64,000 nucleotides of DNA from Pisolithus tinctorius (taxonomy: Eukaryota; Basidiomycota; Agaricomycetes; Boletales; Pisolithaceae), in contig JANFAH010000005.1 in NCBI GenBank assembly GCA_024663395.1, positions 1,426,001-1,490,000 of the forward strand. The letters are read 5' to 3'. Below the pieces are notes generated by a model, which saw only the letters and a program-made list of their open reading frames with translations, made no database searches and was not told the origin of the DNA. Below are positions 35,701 through 47,450 of this stretch, piece after piece. Every line of letters begins with the position of its first letter. The stretch's first letter is position 1. The position numbers were made by a program, and so were the translations under genes.

Positions 35701-37021
35701 CGTCCGTTACGCTAGCTTTCCGCTCCTTCAAACGCTCCAATATGGGTGGGACTAGCGCCTCACGGAGCTTACCAAACGGTTCCATTACGCCCCTTGCCAA
35801 CCCTTCTAGAACATTGGCCGCTGCCACCACACAATTGACGTTAGCATCCTTTTGTATACAGGTAGCGAGCGACTTCGACAGCTCCGAAATTTCAGGAGCA
35901 TCCTGAATGCGGGGTGTGGCATTAACAAGAGTCAGGAGTTCGTCAAGAACTTCTTTCCTCTCCTTCCATTTTGAGGACGCGAGACTAGCTTGCATATTTG
36001 ACGGGAACTTGGAGACAATGTTTGCCACTTCCGCCAACATTCGAGGGTCAGGGATGTCAATCTCTAACAGACAATTAAAGCATTCCTCCGGCTAGGTCAA
36101 GAATGGCTACGCTACCTTCAGGGGTTTCATCAACTGCTGCATTGGCATCAGATTCACGTTGATGTTCCCTCGTAAAACGTTCGGCCTTCAACGATCCCTT
36201 TCCATTCCCTTCTTTCTCCATAGTTTCGAACGCTTCTTGTAGCTCCTTAACTTGTACAGGCTTGAGCTCTCCCAAAAAGGGGTCGATGGATGGTCCAATA
36301 TATCGGTATATGGTATGGACAAGTTGGGTTCCCTCCGCACGAACATTTTTGTCCGCATGAGCGAAAATCTTGGGTAATATTTTGAGAACAGGAGCCAGCG
36401 GGGTAACCTGCGTTCCAAAAGTCCTAGTGTCGAACATTGATAAGAGCGATACCAGACATGATGCCACCCGGAAACTTCAACGCTTACCGAATAACCTCCT
36501 TTAAAGCGAGGACGCTGGCCGAAACAGTCTTCGGTTGTTTCGCCGATAGGCCAGGAATAATGTCAGTCTATGAAGGGTGTTAGAACTCGCACGTAAGCGG
36601 GGTCGAATAGACTCACCACTACGCCAGCAGCAGTGTTCTCCACCTCTGCGTATTGGAGAATGAGTTCTATGGCCTGATTCTTCGTACCGACCCTAGCAGA
36701 ACCAAGACATTTGTCGACTAGGGCAGGAACAACAACGTCTCTCGTCTTTACGGCAGTTTCTCCAGCATACTTGATTAGCGCGACGAGACACTCCACACCC
36801 TTCTCCTGTGCTACTGCGTTTCCGTCCGTCGCAATCTTCTTGAGGAGATCGGAGTTCGAGATGTATGGTTTGAAGACAGGATCATTGTCACTAGCACTTG
36901 TCTGGAATGCCTTGATGAGTGCTTCGTATCCGCTAACACGGGCTTTCCAATTCTTATGCGCAAGTCTTTCGGGTATAGGAAGAGAAGTAAAGTCTTCTTC
37001 CTGAGGTGGAGGTCCGTCCAT
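29761..37021 (-). CDS. XMAP215/Dis1/Stu2 microtubule polymerase with five TOG arrays
   Basis: Very large microtubule-associated protein (about 2100 residues) at plus ends, spindle poles or kinetochores. The start MDGPPPQEEDFTSLPIPERL, then AHKNWKARVSGYEALIKAFQ opens TOG1 (to about 36.15 kb). TOG2: ASLASSKWKERKEVLDELLT and NKNPQVKEGTLKFLARCLST. A Lys/Ala/Pro linker follows. TOG3: MEGLGDTNWKTRLAACEEMT, KNSNAAVRTSATKTLVTVKL. TOG4: DAWKSKKEALETLQATLDQG, QKAPIRAAALQTLTAIADAC. TOG5: RSRLAKDGQKWINESGPTRK, SKVAKTRQGALDEIANLLKR and EKVWTLIGPLPPKDKTQLEE, the last typical of the family. A Ser/Pro basic linker and a helical C-terminal domain follow. Near the 3' end a splice (GTACGC...CCTCAG) replaces the frame end at 29975 and continues KLEANGHDSQPTSPVTREGG to HDIFHYKRSSTTSNGSARRM, stopping at 29761. 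Confidence 0.9.
35263..35271 (-). repeat. Nine-base G homopolymer in coding sequence of the XMAP215 gene
   Basis: Nine consecutive Gs on the coding strand encode a Gly run (GTGGGGPKA) in the linker between TOG2 and TOG3. It is a slippage-prone site for sequencing and replication. Confidence 0.7.
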
Positions 37022-38550
37022 GCCCGACGCGAGGCAGCCTTCTGGAATGTCAACACCACGAACCACTGGCGCGACTGGACTGCATGACGTTTATGTAATG
37101 GTTTGTGGTCATGTGACTACACAGAATCGCAAGTATTCCAGGATGGCCGCAGATCGGTGGCTATCGGCAGCCAAGTCTGTGGTCGTCCGCCTGAACAGCG
37201 CCGAACAAGCAAGCTTGCTGATATTGGGCCAGTTCACATGAGGTCAATATAGTCGATGGATAGCCTGTGACTCGCATCATGTCTTCGTCGGGAAGCTCAC
37301 TTCCTCTTATACCTCACCCCGGCTTTGTTGACGACTTCTCTGAGTGACATCGTATACAACTTGTGCACAAACTTTCGTCAAGAATGTGGGGTCTCGGATC
37401 AGATTAATATTTTTTATATACTTTGTTGGAAATGAACGCCGTCTCCCCTGCAGGATATCCGTTAGTTGCATGTGACGAGGATAACCCGAAACTTTGGTTT
37501 GTTTCAGGCAAGTTTTTTCAGTTTAAGCTGACTTGGACGAGCTGACAAGACTATCTCTGTGACATGGCGCATGCTTTGCAATTACGCGAGCATCCATTGA
37601 CCAGATCGTCAGGTCGCTTTTGCACTAGACGCTGATCTAGATATTAACTATGTGCAATGCAAGTTGTGCTGATCTTGTGGTGCCATCTCATTATTTCACA
37701 GGCTCTCGCAGCCGACACCTCACGTAAAACGCTACGTACAGTGGAAAGCTTAGCCCTGAATTTCAGACCTGAACGTTTGAACATGAACGTCCATTATAGT
37801 AAGTACATCTTTCCATCGATCACTTCGACCTCTCGACCTCCCCGTCAGCTTCCACCCGAGAATGCCGATCCTCCAGATGTCACGTCACATCACAAAGTTC
37901 CGAACAAAGAAGCCTCTTTACTACTATCGCGGACATGCCACTTTTCAGGGTTCCGACTACCGTTCTTTCCGCGAAAACCGCAAGAAATCCCACAGTACCC
38001 TGGACATCAACCCCTCAGCGCACCAGAATTATGAACCCACCATGGACTAACCATTTGGAAGCCGTCTTGCAAACCCCCCACTTGGAGGCACCGCCAGCAA
38101 TGAGATCTCAACACTCGACATGTAAGCGCTAACGTAAATCCACTGTTTCGTAGATTGGCAGTACCTGAAGCTAGATGACCCGTACCTTAGGTAACCGCAC
38201 AATTTGGAACACGGCGCTTCGATTCACGGATGCGCCGTGCTTATCACAGGTTCTGAGTGTGAAAAGTGATCCAGAGACTTTCTAGCTACACTAGAACCAT
38301 TCGAAAACCCACGAGGGTCCAAACAATTACCGTACAGAGTTATCTACAATATCTTGTTCCCAGAATGAAGAATACATGGTCAGAACGAAAGCAATGCAAA
38401 TAGAGTACGGTCCGACAGCCTAAGAACTCAGACGGCGAAAAGCGGTCCGCAAACTATCCACAAGTGGAAATTGATACAGGCTTTTGGGGCGCAAGTAGAT
38501 ATCATCCAATGAAGATGCAAGGTCATGGGGGTCATGAGGGCGCAATTACC
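37022..38550. other. Intergenic; one weak plus-strand exon
   Basis: About 1.5 kb. It contains the XMAP215 promoter at the left; a near-palindromic GTCATGTGAC lies at about 37108. A plus-strand stretch ending at 38050 reads HKVPNKEASLL in one frame and YYRGHATFQGSDYRSFRENR, then KKSHSTLDINPSAHQNYEPT in another; the latter looks like a protein C-terminus but I could not find a start or family. No other signal seen. Confidence 0.35.
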
Positions 38551-40199
38551 TTACGATAGCAACGAGGGTGTCAAACAGTACGGCGAGATTCCTCCGGAAC
38601 GGACGCGGGCAACAGGAGAAAGAGCATTTAAAAGAGACGTCTGAGGGGGGAGACTTGCACGAGGTATGCATTGCCCGGGGGCACGGGTATAAGTTGGCAA
38701 CTGGCTGTCAACATGGTAGGCGGCCAGCGGTGTTTTTTCCATTCGACCAGAACATTTTTTGAACCCACTGAGCTCCGCCGAGGGCATGTTCTCGCGCTGG
38801 CTTCTATCGAGATCGTAACAGATGACAGCAACCACCTCATCGTTAACGAAGAATTTTTGCACGATGCAAGTCGGGAAAGCTGTGAACACGTGTTGAACAT
38901 GAGGGTACAGCATATGAACGGCTAGAAGTGATAATTACTCACTGGAGTCGAGCCACCGACTGCGACTTAACGCTGAGTCTGGCAAAAGCAGTGTGGAGGT
39001 CTCCAATAGACCGTGCCCGGTGGGTTCCACCGTGACCACAGAGCAGAAGCCGATCTCCTGAGAGACGCACTGGTTTCGGACGAGAACAGAAGTGGAGCAT
39101 CTAAAAGTGGAAGAAGGCTGCGTGGTGCATGTGATAGATCCTTGGAAACCGTGCAGTCCCGGAGAGCATGGCGAATCGATGGGTGGGAGATGAAGTCTGA
39201 TACATAATGCGACCGCCGACATAGATAGTTGTGTGGACGGGTGCAGTGGTACGGTGTAGGACTGCATGCCCTCTGCCCATAGAGACAGTCGCACAAGTTT
39301 CGTCGAGGTACCCGGGTCGACATGGAGTTGGGAGGACTGAGAATGTACGAGTGGAGGGTCGACTAAGCTCGGTTGTTGCAATGTGCCCGGTGCGATCTGT
39401 GGTGCACTGCCAAGTGTGTCGCCTATGACGCTGTAAATATCTGTCCGAGATGATTGTACAGTTGGAAGCGCTAGAATATCTGGGGTCCAGGACGTTGCAA
39501 GGGGCGACAAACGTCGAGACTCTGCTCGAGAGAACTCCGGCGGTGAGAACGATCTCAGACAGCCGTTGTCATCAGCTGTGGGTACGCGCGTGCTGAGGTG
39601 TGGCATGGTGAGTTCCGTTGCGGAACACACCGAAGAGCCAGAGCTAGAGTAGATGGAGCGGGCGGCGCAACCCGATCGATCAGAAGCTGGTGAGTGTTCA
39701 TCGTAGGAGGTGGAGGTGAGTAGCTGAGGGTCAGACTGGTCCTCGGCCTTGATATTGGTCTCAAGGAAAAGCTCGTCCCCTCCGGCGACCAATCTATACT
39801 CTAGCGAGTGTATGTTGGCAAATCGAAGAAACGGAAGTCAGAAACGGGACATACCTGGTTCTCCTTTCCACATATTTCGCAAGACCTGGATGTGGCTGGC
39901 GACCTGCTTTTTGGAGCGCTCCACGCCGTGTCTCTGGAGGTAATCGACCAGAAACTGGTTCCTCCAGCGACTCCGGCCACGAGAAAAGGTCGCCCACGGT
40001 GACTCCCAATATTCACGGAGGCCTGCAGAAAGTGTGAGCGAGAACAAGTCATTTGATTCGTTTGCACGGCACCTTGGACGAATACTCGCTCAATGTCTTC
40101 TGGCCATACCTCGCTGGACCCGTCCTTCAAGAGCTTCCTGTGCTTGCGCTGTGGAGTGAGACTCTTTGCTGGGAGATCGGGTTCGTAGGTAGCAGACAT
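38551..40199 (-). CDS. TEA/ATTS-domain transcription factor (AbaA/Tec1/TEF-1 family)
   Basis: Nuclear DNA-binding regulator of the TEA family; relatives control conidiation (AbaA) and filamentation or mating (Tec1). The start MSATYEPDLPAKSLTPQRKH at 40199, then RKLLKDGSSEVWPEDIERVF, an intron, LREYWESPWATFSRGRSRWR, NQFLVDYLQRHGVERSKKQV and ASHIQVLRNMWKGEP: a complete TEA domain with all three helices. After another intron comes FQLVAGGDELFLETNIK and a long Ser/Thr/Pro-rich middle. The frame stops at 38935, but a GTGAGT just before it spliced to TTCACAG gives LDSTFPTCIVQKFFVNDEVV, AVICYDLDRSQREN, so I extend to 38551; the last part of that exon is uncertain. A TATATAA lies 73 bp upstream of the ATG. 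Confidence 0.87.
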
Positions 40200-40998
40200 C
40201 CTGCTGGACCTCATGGTGGGAAGGAGAAGAAAAGGGGGCGACGGGGAGACATGGACACAAAAGCGAGGGGCTTATATAACTTTGGGCCGTACCAGTGAGG
40301 AGGAGTGAATGACTACACGTTCGAACAAACAGAGCATAGTTGGCAGACGAAGCAGGCTATATTGATCCGGTTTGGCATGTGGGACCCGTTCTTTCGGAAC
40401 ACCTAATTGAAAAAAGGCCCTGGCACAGATAACGATCGAGGAGTCGAGTATCTCCAAATGGATCTAACCGAGCCGAAATGGAAATTTTAGACCACGCCAA
40501 CGGAGTCAGAGGCTGGGAATCAAAACCCTCAGATCTGCGTGTCGATAGAGAAAGACAATAAGCACCCCTCACCATAATCGCGCAGTCTCTGGTTTTGGGG
40601 GATGGCAACCCGCAACCAACAGCTTAGGACCTTGTCCAGAACGCACCACGTCGGAAATGCATGCTGTGCCCCTCCCCCCTCGTCCTTTCGGGGTGGTAGT
40701 CCATTTGTCCGGCTGGCTTTCCTTTCACCATTCCTAATTTGCCACTTCCACATGGGACTACTAATCTCCCCAAGGTGTGCGATCCGGATCCCGGTCATCA
40801 ACAGAAAATTTGCGTTAGCACAGCGTCACACTCACAGCCCAGTCAAGGGATTGAAGTGAAGCAAAAAAGCTTGCAGTGCCCTCCTGCTGCGCCGGTCTGC
40901 CCGACCTGCCGGTTGCGACGGAGGATCAAAATTAAAACCCCGCTGTTGGAGCCGGCATTCCACACGCTGATAGCCATAATCGACTACCGCGTACCGAG
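40200..40998. promoter_or_regulatory. Divergent promoter region between the TEA factor and Vps23
   Basis: Nearly 800 bp, long for this window, between two divergent starts; no gene found in it. A pyrimidine-rich stretch (CCCCTCCCCCCTCGTCCTTTC, about 40670-40690) is notable. Extended upstream regions are common for regulated transcription factors. Confidence 0.45.
40272..40278 (-). promoter_or_regulatory. TATA box candidate of the TEA factor gene
   Basis: Minus-strand TATATAA, 73 bp upstream of the ATG at 40199. The position is suitable for a short-leader fungal promoter. Confidence 0.45.
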
Positions 40999-42851
40999 AT
41001 GATGTCGATGAGTACAGAATCGCTAACTCAACGTTGGCTCCGGCAAAACGTCAGTTCTTATCCGCACGGGGATCGTGTCTTTGTGGACGTGGATGCTGCG
41101 ATTACCCGCTTCAATGCTTTGCGGCCGAAAACCGAGGTTTACAGTTGAGTGAGTCAGCCCATCGCTATCGCCCTGCTTCACGCCCCACTTGCAGCGTATG
41201 ATGACGGTCGCACACAATTACTTCTCTGCGTGCACGGTTTGCTCCCAATACATTATCGCGGTTCTATCTACAACATTCCCATCGCTGTCTGGATCACAAG
41301 GGACTACCCCCGTGCTCCTCCGATTGTTTATGTTGTGCCCACTCAAGACATGCTCGTCAGGCCTAGTAAATACGTCGATGTCAGCGGTCGCTGTAACATC
41401 GAGTACTCCCAGTCATGGGAACGCAAGGGCGAGGTGTGTATACTTAATTTAAGCGCTGCGGCCCTCCGATCCACCTCACAAAGGCTTGCAATCTATCGGC
41501 ATTACTTGAAGCCCTGCAAGACCTCTTCTCTCATGCTCCACCTCTCTACGCTAAACCCAAGCTCAAGTTGCCTAGTCCTCGCCCAACTTCGCCCGTTCCA
41601 TCTTCCCCTTCCTCGGCGCCTCGTCCCTCGTCATATTCCCCATCCCCATTACCTGCCCGAGATGTTGCTCGCCCTCCATTACCACCGAAACCAGTTTCAT
41701 CTCCCGTACCCGCGATAACGCCGAACCCGTCCACTTATGCGGTATGTTACTTCTTCTCCCACCCACATACCTGACGCTACGCTTTCCTGCCAGTCGGACT
41801 CCTCCCATGGACCACCCTCGCTCCCTCCTCTGCCGCCTCGCGCCGACATCCAACCACCTCAATATCAGCACCCTTTGATGCACATTTCCACGAGCATCAA
41901 TATACGCGAAGAACACACTGCACAACCACCCGCGGTACTGGTGACAGACCGGTCTGCGAGCACTAGTGATAATTACCGAGGACCTCCTGAGGCTATGCCA
42001 GTGCAATCTGCATTGGCTCACGTTCGGCCTCCTGTCGTAACTCAATACCCGTCACATACTTCTCCGCGTCCTCCACAGCAGTGGACCCCGCCCGCGGTCT
42101 CCCCCGTGTCCAAGGGTTCACCTCCAAATCTGATAGATGAAGAGCTTGTGCAATCATCTGTACCACAGCCACCTGCGGATTCTGCACCGCCACGCCCCCC
42201 GAACCCGGAGTTGCTCCAACTTCACGCCCGAGTCCATGACAAAATTCAGTCGGAGTTCAATTCTCTGTCGCAAGCCATGCATCTGGATGCCGAGCGTCTT
42301 CGTGCCCAGCAAACGGATCTTCTTGCCGGAGAGCCCGCGATCCGCGACGAGATGGCTCGCCTTGAAGCGGTAGGAGCCGTGTGCCGTCATGTGTCATCCC
42401 GTGTCCGCAGCGCTCTGGAACAAGGAGAGCGGACCTTGGCTGAGTTGCGACGGAAGGGTGACCCGGAAGTGGACGAATTGGTATGTTCGACGAGCATTGT
42501 CCACAACCAGTAAGCCTTGTCTCCTTCGAACCAATCGGTGGCATTTGGTCAGCGTCTCATTTGCTCTTCTTTTTGTTTTCACTAGGCTTATTAATCTGGT
42601 GGCGGATGATAATGCGATCGAGGACACCATGTATCACCTCCATAGAGCCTTGAACGGGGGGCGCATGGATCTAGAGCGGTTTTTGAGGGTACGATTGAAA
42701 ATTTGGTAGGCATGGATCACATGGTACCATATTAATACTGTCTGTCACTCAGACCATCCGCGTGCTCGCCGAAGAACAATTTATGAAACGAGCGCTTATC
42801 GAGAAGATCCAGCAGGGAATCCCGATGGAGGGAACCCTACCATACAGCTAG
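40999..42851 (+). CDS. vps23: ESCRT-I subunit Vps23/TSG101
   Basis: Ubiquitin-binding component of ESCRT-I, which sorts cargo into multivesicular bodies on endosomes. The start MMSMSTESLTQRWLRQNVSS, then PHGDRVFVDVDAAITRFNAL, an intron, YDDGRTQLLLCVHGLLPIHY, RGSIYNIPIAVWITRDYPRA and PPIVYVVPTQDMLVRPSKYV form the UEV domain (catalytically inactive E2 fold). A Pro/Ser-rich linker of about 150 residues follows. The coiled coil HARVHDKIQSEFNSLSQAMH and MARLEAVGAVCRHVSSRVRS leads to LINLVADDNAIEDTMYHLHR, ALNGGRMDLERFLR and TIRVLAEEQFMKRALIEKIQ, the steadiness box. It stops at 42851. About 520 residues in six or so exons. Domain order and length fit Vps23/TSG101. Confidence 0.93.
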
Positions 42852-43350
42852 TGACTAGGAAACCAAGCAAGTGACCAAGACATCGGCGCAGAATATTTGT
42901 GGCCACGCCCTCGATAACATACTTTCCTTATGTATCTTGTTCTGGACCACGCTATTTGAGCATGTGCACGTTTCACACAACATGATTTACGCGGTCCCAA
43001 AGTCTTTGTCTTTTCGATTGGGTGCATTCGGGGGAGGGACTTTTGTGATTGGGTGATCCACACATGTGCTGTTCCTGGGCCCATGCCCCAGCTCCTGACA
43101 GTGGCAGACCAACACGCAGCGCCTCATGGCGTTTCTGTAACACCGGACCCATCCATATGCCGAATAAAGAAGGACCCATAAGAACGACTCGATGTAGTCT
43201 TAACTTCATTAGTGATCGCTAAGCACAAGAACTATGATAGTACATGAATGTACACAAACCGGCCCAGCGTAATGAAGTTGATACGACCCACAAGCTTGGT
43301 TAAGTCAGCCGCTTTCTGAAAAAAGGCCGATATCTACACGTCTCAGGAGG
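42852..43350. other. Intergenic between convergent genes
   Basis: About 500 bp between the vps23 stop and the Heh1 stop. Nothing recognised; should contain both 3' UTRs and terminators. Confidence 0.5.
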
Positions 43351-45990
43351 TCATGAGATTGGTTCGTCACCCTTTTCTACTTCAGTTCGTACCCTCTTCC
43401 GTTGTTCTGGTCCCCTTCCCGCAGTCCCCACCCATCTCCAAACTCGGAGCTCGTCACCCCCCTGCACTTCTTCTAGGTTGGCCCTGACGTTTGCGTTGCC
43501 CTCGACAACGTGTTCCACCTGGTCCCAAAGCCTCCTACGAGCGGAAATTGAGTGCTCCCCTTGTAAAATGAGGTCACGTAGTTGTACAGATGACAGATAT
43601 GCTTGCGGTGCCGTCACCGGATCCGCATGGTGGGCAAGCTCTTGGTTACGCAATGTATCCAAAGTAATTCGAACTAATTCTGCAACACGTTTGGCCTCGA
43701 TTTGTCGTTGGACGCGGGACCGCCTGAGGAGATAAAGCGCACAATAAGCCACAAAGCACGCTGAAAGGGGTTTTCATTGTTGATACTTAAGGTTGAGCAC
43801 ATCAACCTTACCGAAAAAAGTTCCGCGCCATCGTAACCACAGTTCCCGGAACTTCACAGTGATTTGGCAGGTAAGGGTCATATTAGCCATTTTGTGCGCC
43901 AAATAGCGGCTACCGCTGTGAAAAAGAACATTTGAGCGCACTTGATCTCGATCAAATGTGGTAAATCAAATGTAACTGACGACATGTCCTGTCCGAAGAT
44001 GACGCTACCCCACTCTGCCAGTTGCTGAATAGCCTCATTGAAAGTGTCATCGAAGGTTTCCAAGAGATGTGGCTAGCGAATGGAAGTAAACCTTTGTGAA
44101 AGTACAATGGGACCTGCTGACTCACCGCTGTCTTCTGTTTCATAACTTCTCGCAACACCTCTATCTCTAAACCCCACTTTCTGGCTTCACCTCCTTCGGT
44201 ATCAGCCAGGTCCTTTAGATCACCGGCACATACGTGTCTACCACGTTCCTGACCAAGAAGCGCCTCAATCGCCTTACCCAAGGCCCCAATATTCCTTTTT
44301 CGCTTCGGATCTTCAATGCAAGACGGTGGGAAGGCTACAGGTCCTAAACCAGGCAATCCATCAGCCAGTTTGGAAATGAAGTTCCAGGCCTTTTGAACAA
44401 CAGGTGGAGGGGCGGCACCGAAAGGTGAAAGCAACGCAAGGACAGGGTGCGGACGCAGTATGTGCCCAGAATTGCAGGTTACTGTGTGCTGAGTGCACGT
44501 TGCGTATTCTGGACAAGGAGCACACGCCGAGGGATGTGGCAAGGGAATGAGAGCAAGCGGAGAGCTCGGTGTTCCGTCTTCACGGCTGATGCCATCAATA
44601 AGGGCCGAAAGGAAATTAGAAATCGTGGTATTCCACTGTTCATTGGCTGAGCTCGCAGACAGGCGCGCCTGGAACTCCCCTAGAGCGCGATTCGTATTCG
44701 AGCCGGTATCGCAATATCCAATAGCCATTGATTCGTTCTTGAATTTAATGACGACGGTGAAGCCAATAACCAGACAAATCAGGTAGAACAGCGTCAATAA
44801 GTAGGATCGCGATTTCGGCCTAGGAACTGATAATTGCAAATGATCTGCTGGACCGGCCTCCTGGGAAACGGTGGTAAATTTATTGTCGAAGTCCGAAGTT
44901 TCATCTCTGGCCGGGGTGAAATCTGCCCCGCTGGCGGCTCGATCGTGTATGAAAGACTCATCAAGAGATGTGTGATTGTCTGGCACAAACCCATGATCCG
45001 CGGAAGGACGGTTGACCAGAGTTTCATGAGGTGGAGAAGGCAACTGCGGCTGAGGAACACCGGGTGAAAATGGTGGCGCAAATTTCGATGGAGACGGTGA
45101 GTGTGGTAAATGTTTAGGTGGCACGGGCTTTGAGGGAGAAGATGGCGGCGACAATTGTGGCGGGGCAGACATTGAATGCCGCGATTTCCTACGAATACTT
45201 TTGCGGGGATTCTTGTTAGCACGATCGGGTCTTACAGGGGAAGAAGATTCTGCGCCGGATTGAAATATGTTATTGTCTTCCCACCCGCTGTCGTCTACAC
45301 CGGGGCTAGCGTCCTGCTGACCATGTCAAAACTCGGAAGGCAAGAAGAGCTCAGGGAAACTCACCTCATCATTCCTATGCAATGTCCTCACGGGCATCTC
45401 TTCGTCTGGTTCACTTTCTTCCGCTAGTGCGGGTTGCATGGCCCGCGCCTTGCCTTTCGAAACGTTTCTAAGGATAGGCTGGGCAGAACGACGGCGCTTA
45501 ACCTACAGCGTGAAGCATGAAGATCCACTTAGGGGCAATCACAAGATATGTGAACGTACTGGTTCAGATGGTTGGATCGGGTTAGCGTCTTCCGAGCGGC
45601 GAGAAAGCCTCCTAGAAGACCGCCTTGTGGAGGTTCCCTAACAATGAGGGTTGTATGAGCCGGTGTACTAGAGTCACTTTGAATCCTGTTGACCACTACC
45701 TTTCCATTAATTGGTTCACCAGTAATACCATCGGTTATTCCATCATCGCTAGCGATGCTGTTCTCCCTTTTCAGCCTTTCCTTGCGGAATTTTGTGGCCT
45801 TCGGTCTTACTTCATCCAGGAAAAGTTGGACAAGTTTGGGCTTCGTGTAGGGTGTCGGAAAACGAACGCTGTGGTAACCGAGGATCCCAAGCAATTGCGG
45901 AACTGTAAGAGTAGCAGGGTCGAAATCGGCATCCAGGTAATCTCCCTGGCTGATGATTTGGGCCGCCGTCAAAGACCTCAAGGCCGACAT
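43351..45990 (-). CDS. Inner nuclear membrane protein Heh1/Src1/Man1 (HeH and MSC domains)
   Basis: Integral protein of the inner nuclear envelope that tethers chromatin and works with ESCRT-III/Chm7 in envelope surveillance. The start MSALRSLTAAQII at 45990 and then YLDADFDPATLTVPQLLGIL, GYHSVRFPTPYTKPKLVQLF form the HeH/LEM-like helix-extension-helix. Basic, Pro/Ser-rich nucleoplasmic segment (KNPRKSIRRKSRHS). TM1: SYLLTLFYLICLVIGFTVVI. The lumenal part has the cysteine motif SACAPCPEYATCTQHTVTC and KRKRNIGALGKAIEALLGQE. TM2: ACFVAYCALYLLRRS. The MSC C-terminal domain (RQIEAKRVAELVRITLDTLR, SVQLRDLILQGEHSISARRR, LWDQVEHVVEGNANVRANLE) ends at 43351. About 790 residues. Upstream in-frame ATGs, one at 46122, would add cysteine-rich sequence of poor quality. 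Confidence 0.9.
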
Positions 45991-47450
45991 CGTCTCCAGA
46001 AGATCGGTGTCTACAGCAAGTGCTAGTGAGCACCCGCCGCCACACGCAACTCGGGCGTGCGCCGCGTGCCACACACTCAGGATCACGTGCCATTCCCCAT
46101 CGTCACCACCGCACAACCCCACCGCATCGACCTCCTTACTTTCTTGCCCTCCACAAGGGACAGCACCCCTGAACCCCTCATCGCCCCGGCAACGACCATC
46201 TAATCCCCAATTACTCTACAAGTGACATCTGACATGCGCTGTCGAAATATTTTGAGGACAGTACAGAGTCTTGGTCCCTGAGGCCTGAGGGCATGGCCGT
46301 CGCCTAACTTTTGGCTTTCCTGACGGCTAAGCGCTAAGCTATTACCCGTCCGTTCACGTGTTATGCTTTCATGACCTGACCTCTCCTCTGTTGACATCCA
46401 AAAGTCTGACAATGCTCTGTCTGGACTTCTTTCCGGATGTACAGTCACGTAATATGGTACAGTACACATGTATCTTGGCCGTGTTCATCTTTTCCTTCTT
46501 TACAAGCCCTTCTATGATGTCTTCCTTCTCAGAGAAGGCACTAACCAGCCACCACTGAAGTGCCCAGAAGATGCAGCTTCAGGCATTACAGCCATCAAGA
46601 ATGTGTATGTAGTCGGTCTTTATCAATGTCAACCGCAGATGCTGGAATGGGCAATTTTGAATCGTGTACGTTTCAGACCTCACTATTGTTTATGTTCACC
46701 TTTCAATCCTCCTCATTTAGCTGTGACAGGTGTGTTTTAAAGGTCCCTGATGTGGGCTTGCTGACGGTTGTCTCCGCAGATGCGCCGGTATATGCATGCT
46801 AAAGAGCAATTACAGAATTTGGAATGGTTCGCGCACACTAACTTGGATGTTCTCAAGCGTCTAGGTTCGCCAGACTCAGAGACTGATAGATCCGATGCCA
46901 CGCTCCTGCCAATCAAAAGCTCAATTGCTTTTTGCATTCTTTTGTCCTTTGGGGTCGCTGGAGTGGACAACCATTCTGCCTCTGCCAGACCGACGGGAGA
47001 CACGTTCGCGCGTGGATAACAACGCTGATGAGAGCAAAACTTGGCTGGAAAGTGTGTGCACCATAGTTTGGTATCACTGTGACGACGACGCCCAGTTTTC
47101 CATGTGTTCGAACTACAGTATGTAGAGGTTATGTCCACACGTGTATACGTCGTCCATCCAGTGCTTTCAAGTTTCGAATGCTCACGCATGGACACCATTC
47201 CCTATTCCTGTACCGCCCAAGAGTTGATGTAAGGTGCACTGTCATTGGGCCTCCGCCACCTTCCTATGTGGCTTGACTCCAAAAGGGAAAAGCACTGTAA
47301 ATTGGTGTTCACGATACTGAACTTATAGACACTTCTCATCAATGTCACTGGTCTGAAAGCGAATGTCTCTTTCCACGATATGATACAAATTCGCGCTCGC
47401 TAGTAAATCTGGATATGGCAATCCAAGCCTCCAGTCCATTTTAATCGAAC
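45991..47450. other. Region with a possible unknown plus-strand gene
   Basis: No confident gene. A plus-strand frame 46468-46740 contains GTNQPPLKCPEDAASGITAI and KNVYVVGLYQCQPQMLEWAI, and another 46768-47019 contains MRRYMHAKEQLQNLEWFAHT, NLDVLKRLGSPDSETDRSDA, which look protein-like and could be two exons of one small gene. No family recognised and the junctions were not verified. The Heh1 promoter with a CACGTG is at the left end. Confidence 0.3.
46084..46089. promoter_or_regulatory. CACGTG E-box upstream of the Heh1/Man1 gene
   Basis: ATCACGTGCC, 94 bp upstream of the ATG at 45990. Candidate bHLH-factor site. Confidence 0.3.

Noticed and set aside
45811..46122. Longer Heh1 N-terminus starting at 46122
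   Set aside because: Adds 44 cysteine- and glycine-rich residues unlike HeH proteins; MSALRSLTAAQII directly precedes the HeH fold.
46737..47198. Minus-strand open frame of 153 codons
   Set aside because: Cysteine/arginine-rich, no natural secondary-structure pattern, and overlaps a better-looking plus-strand segment.
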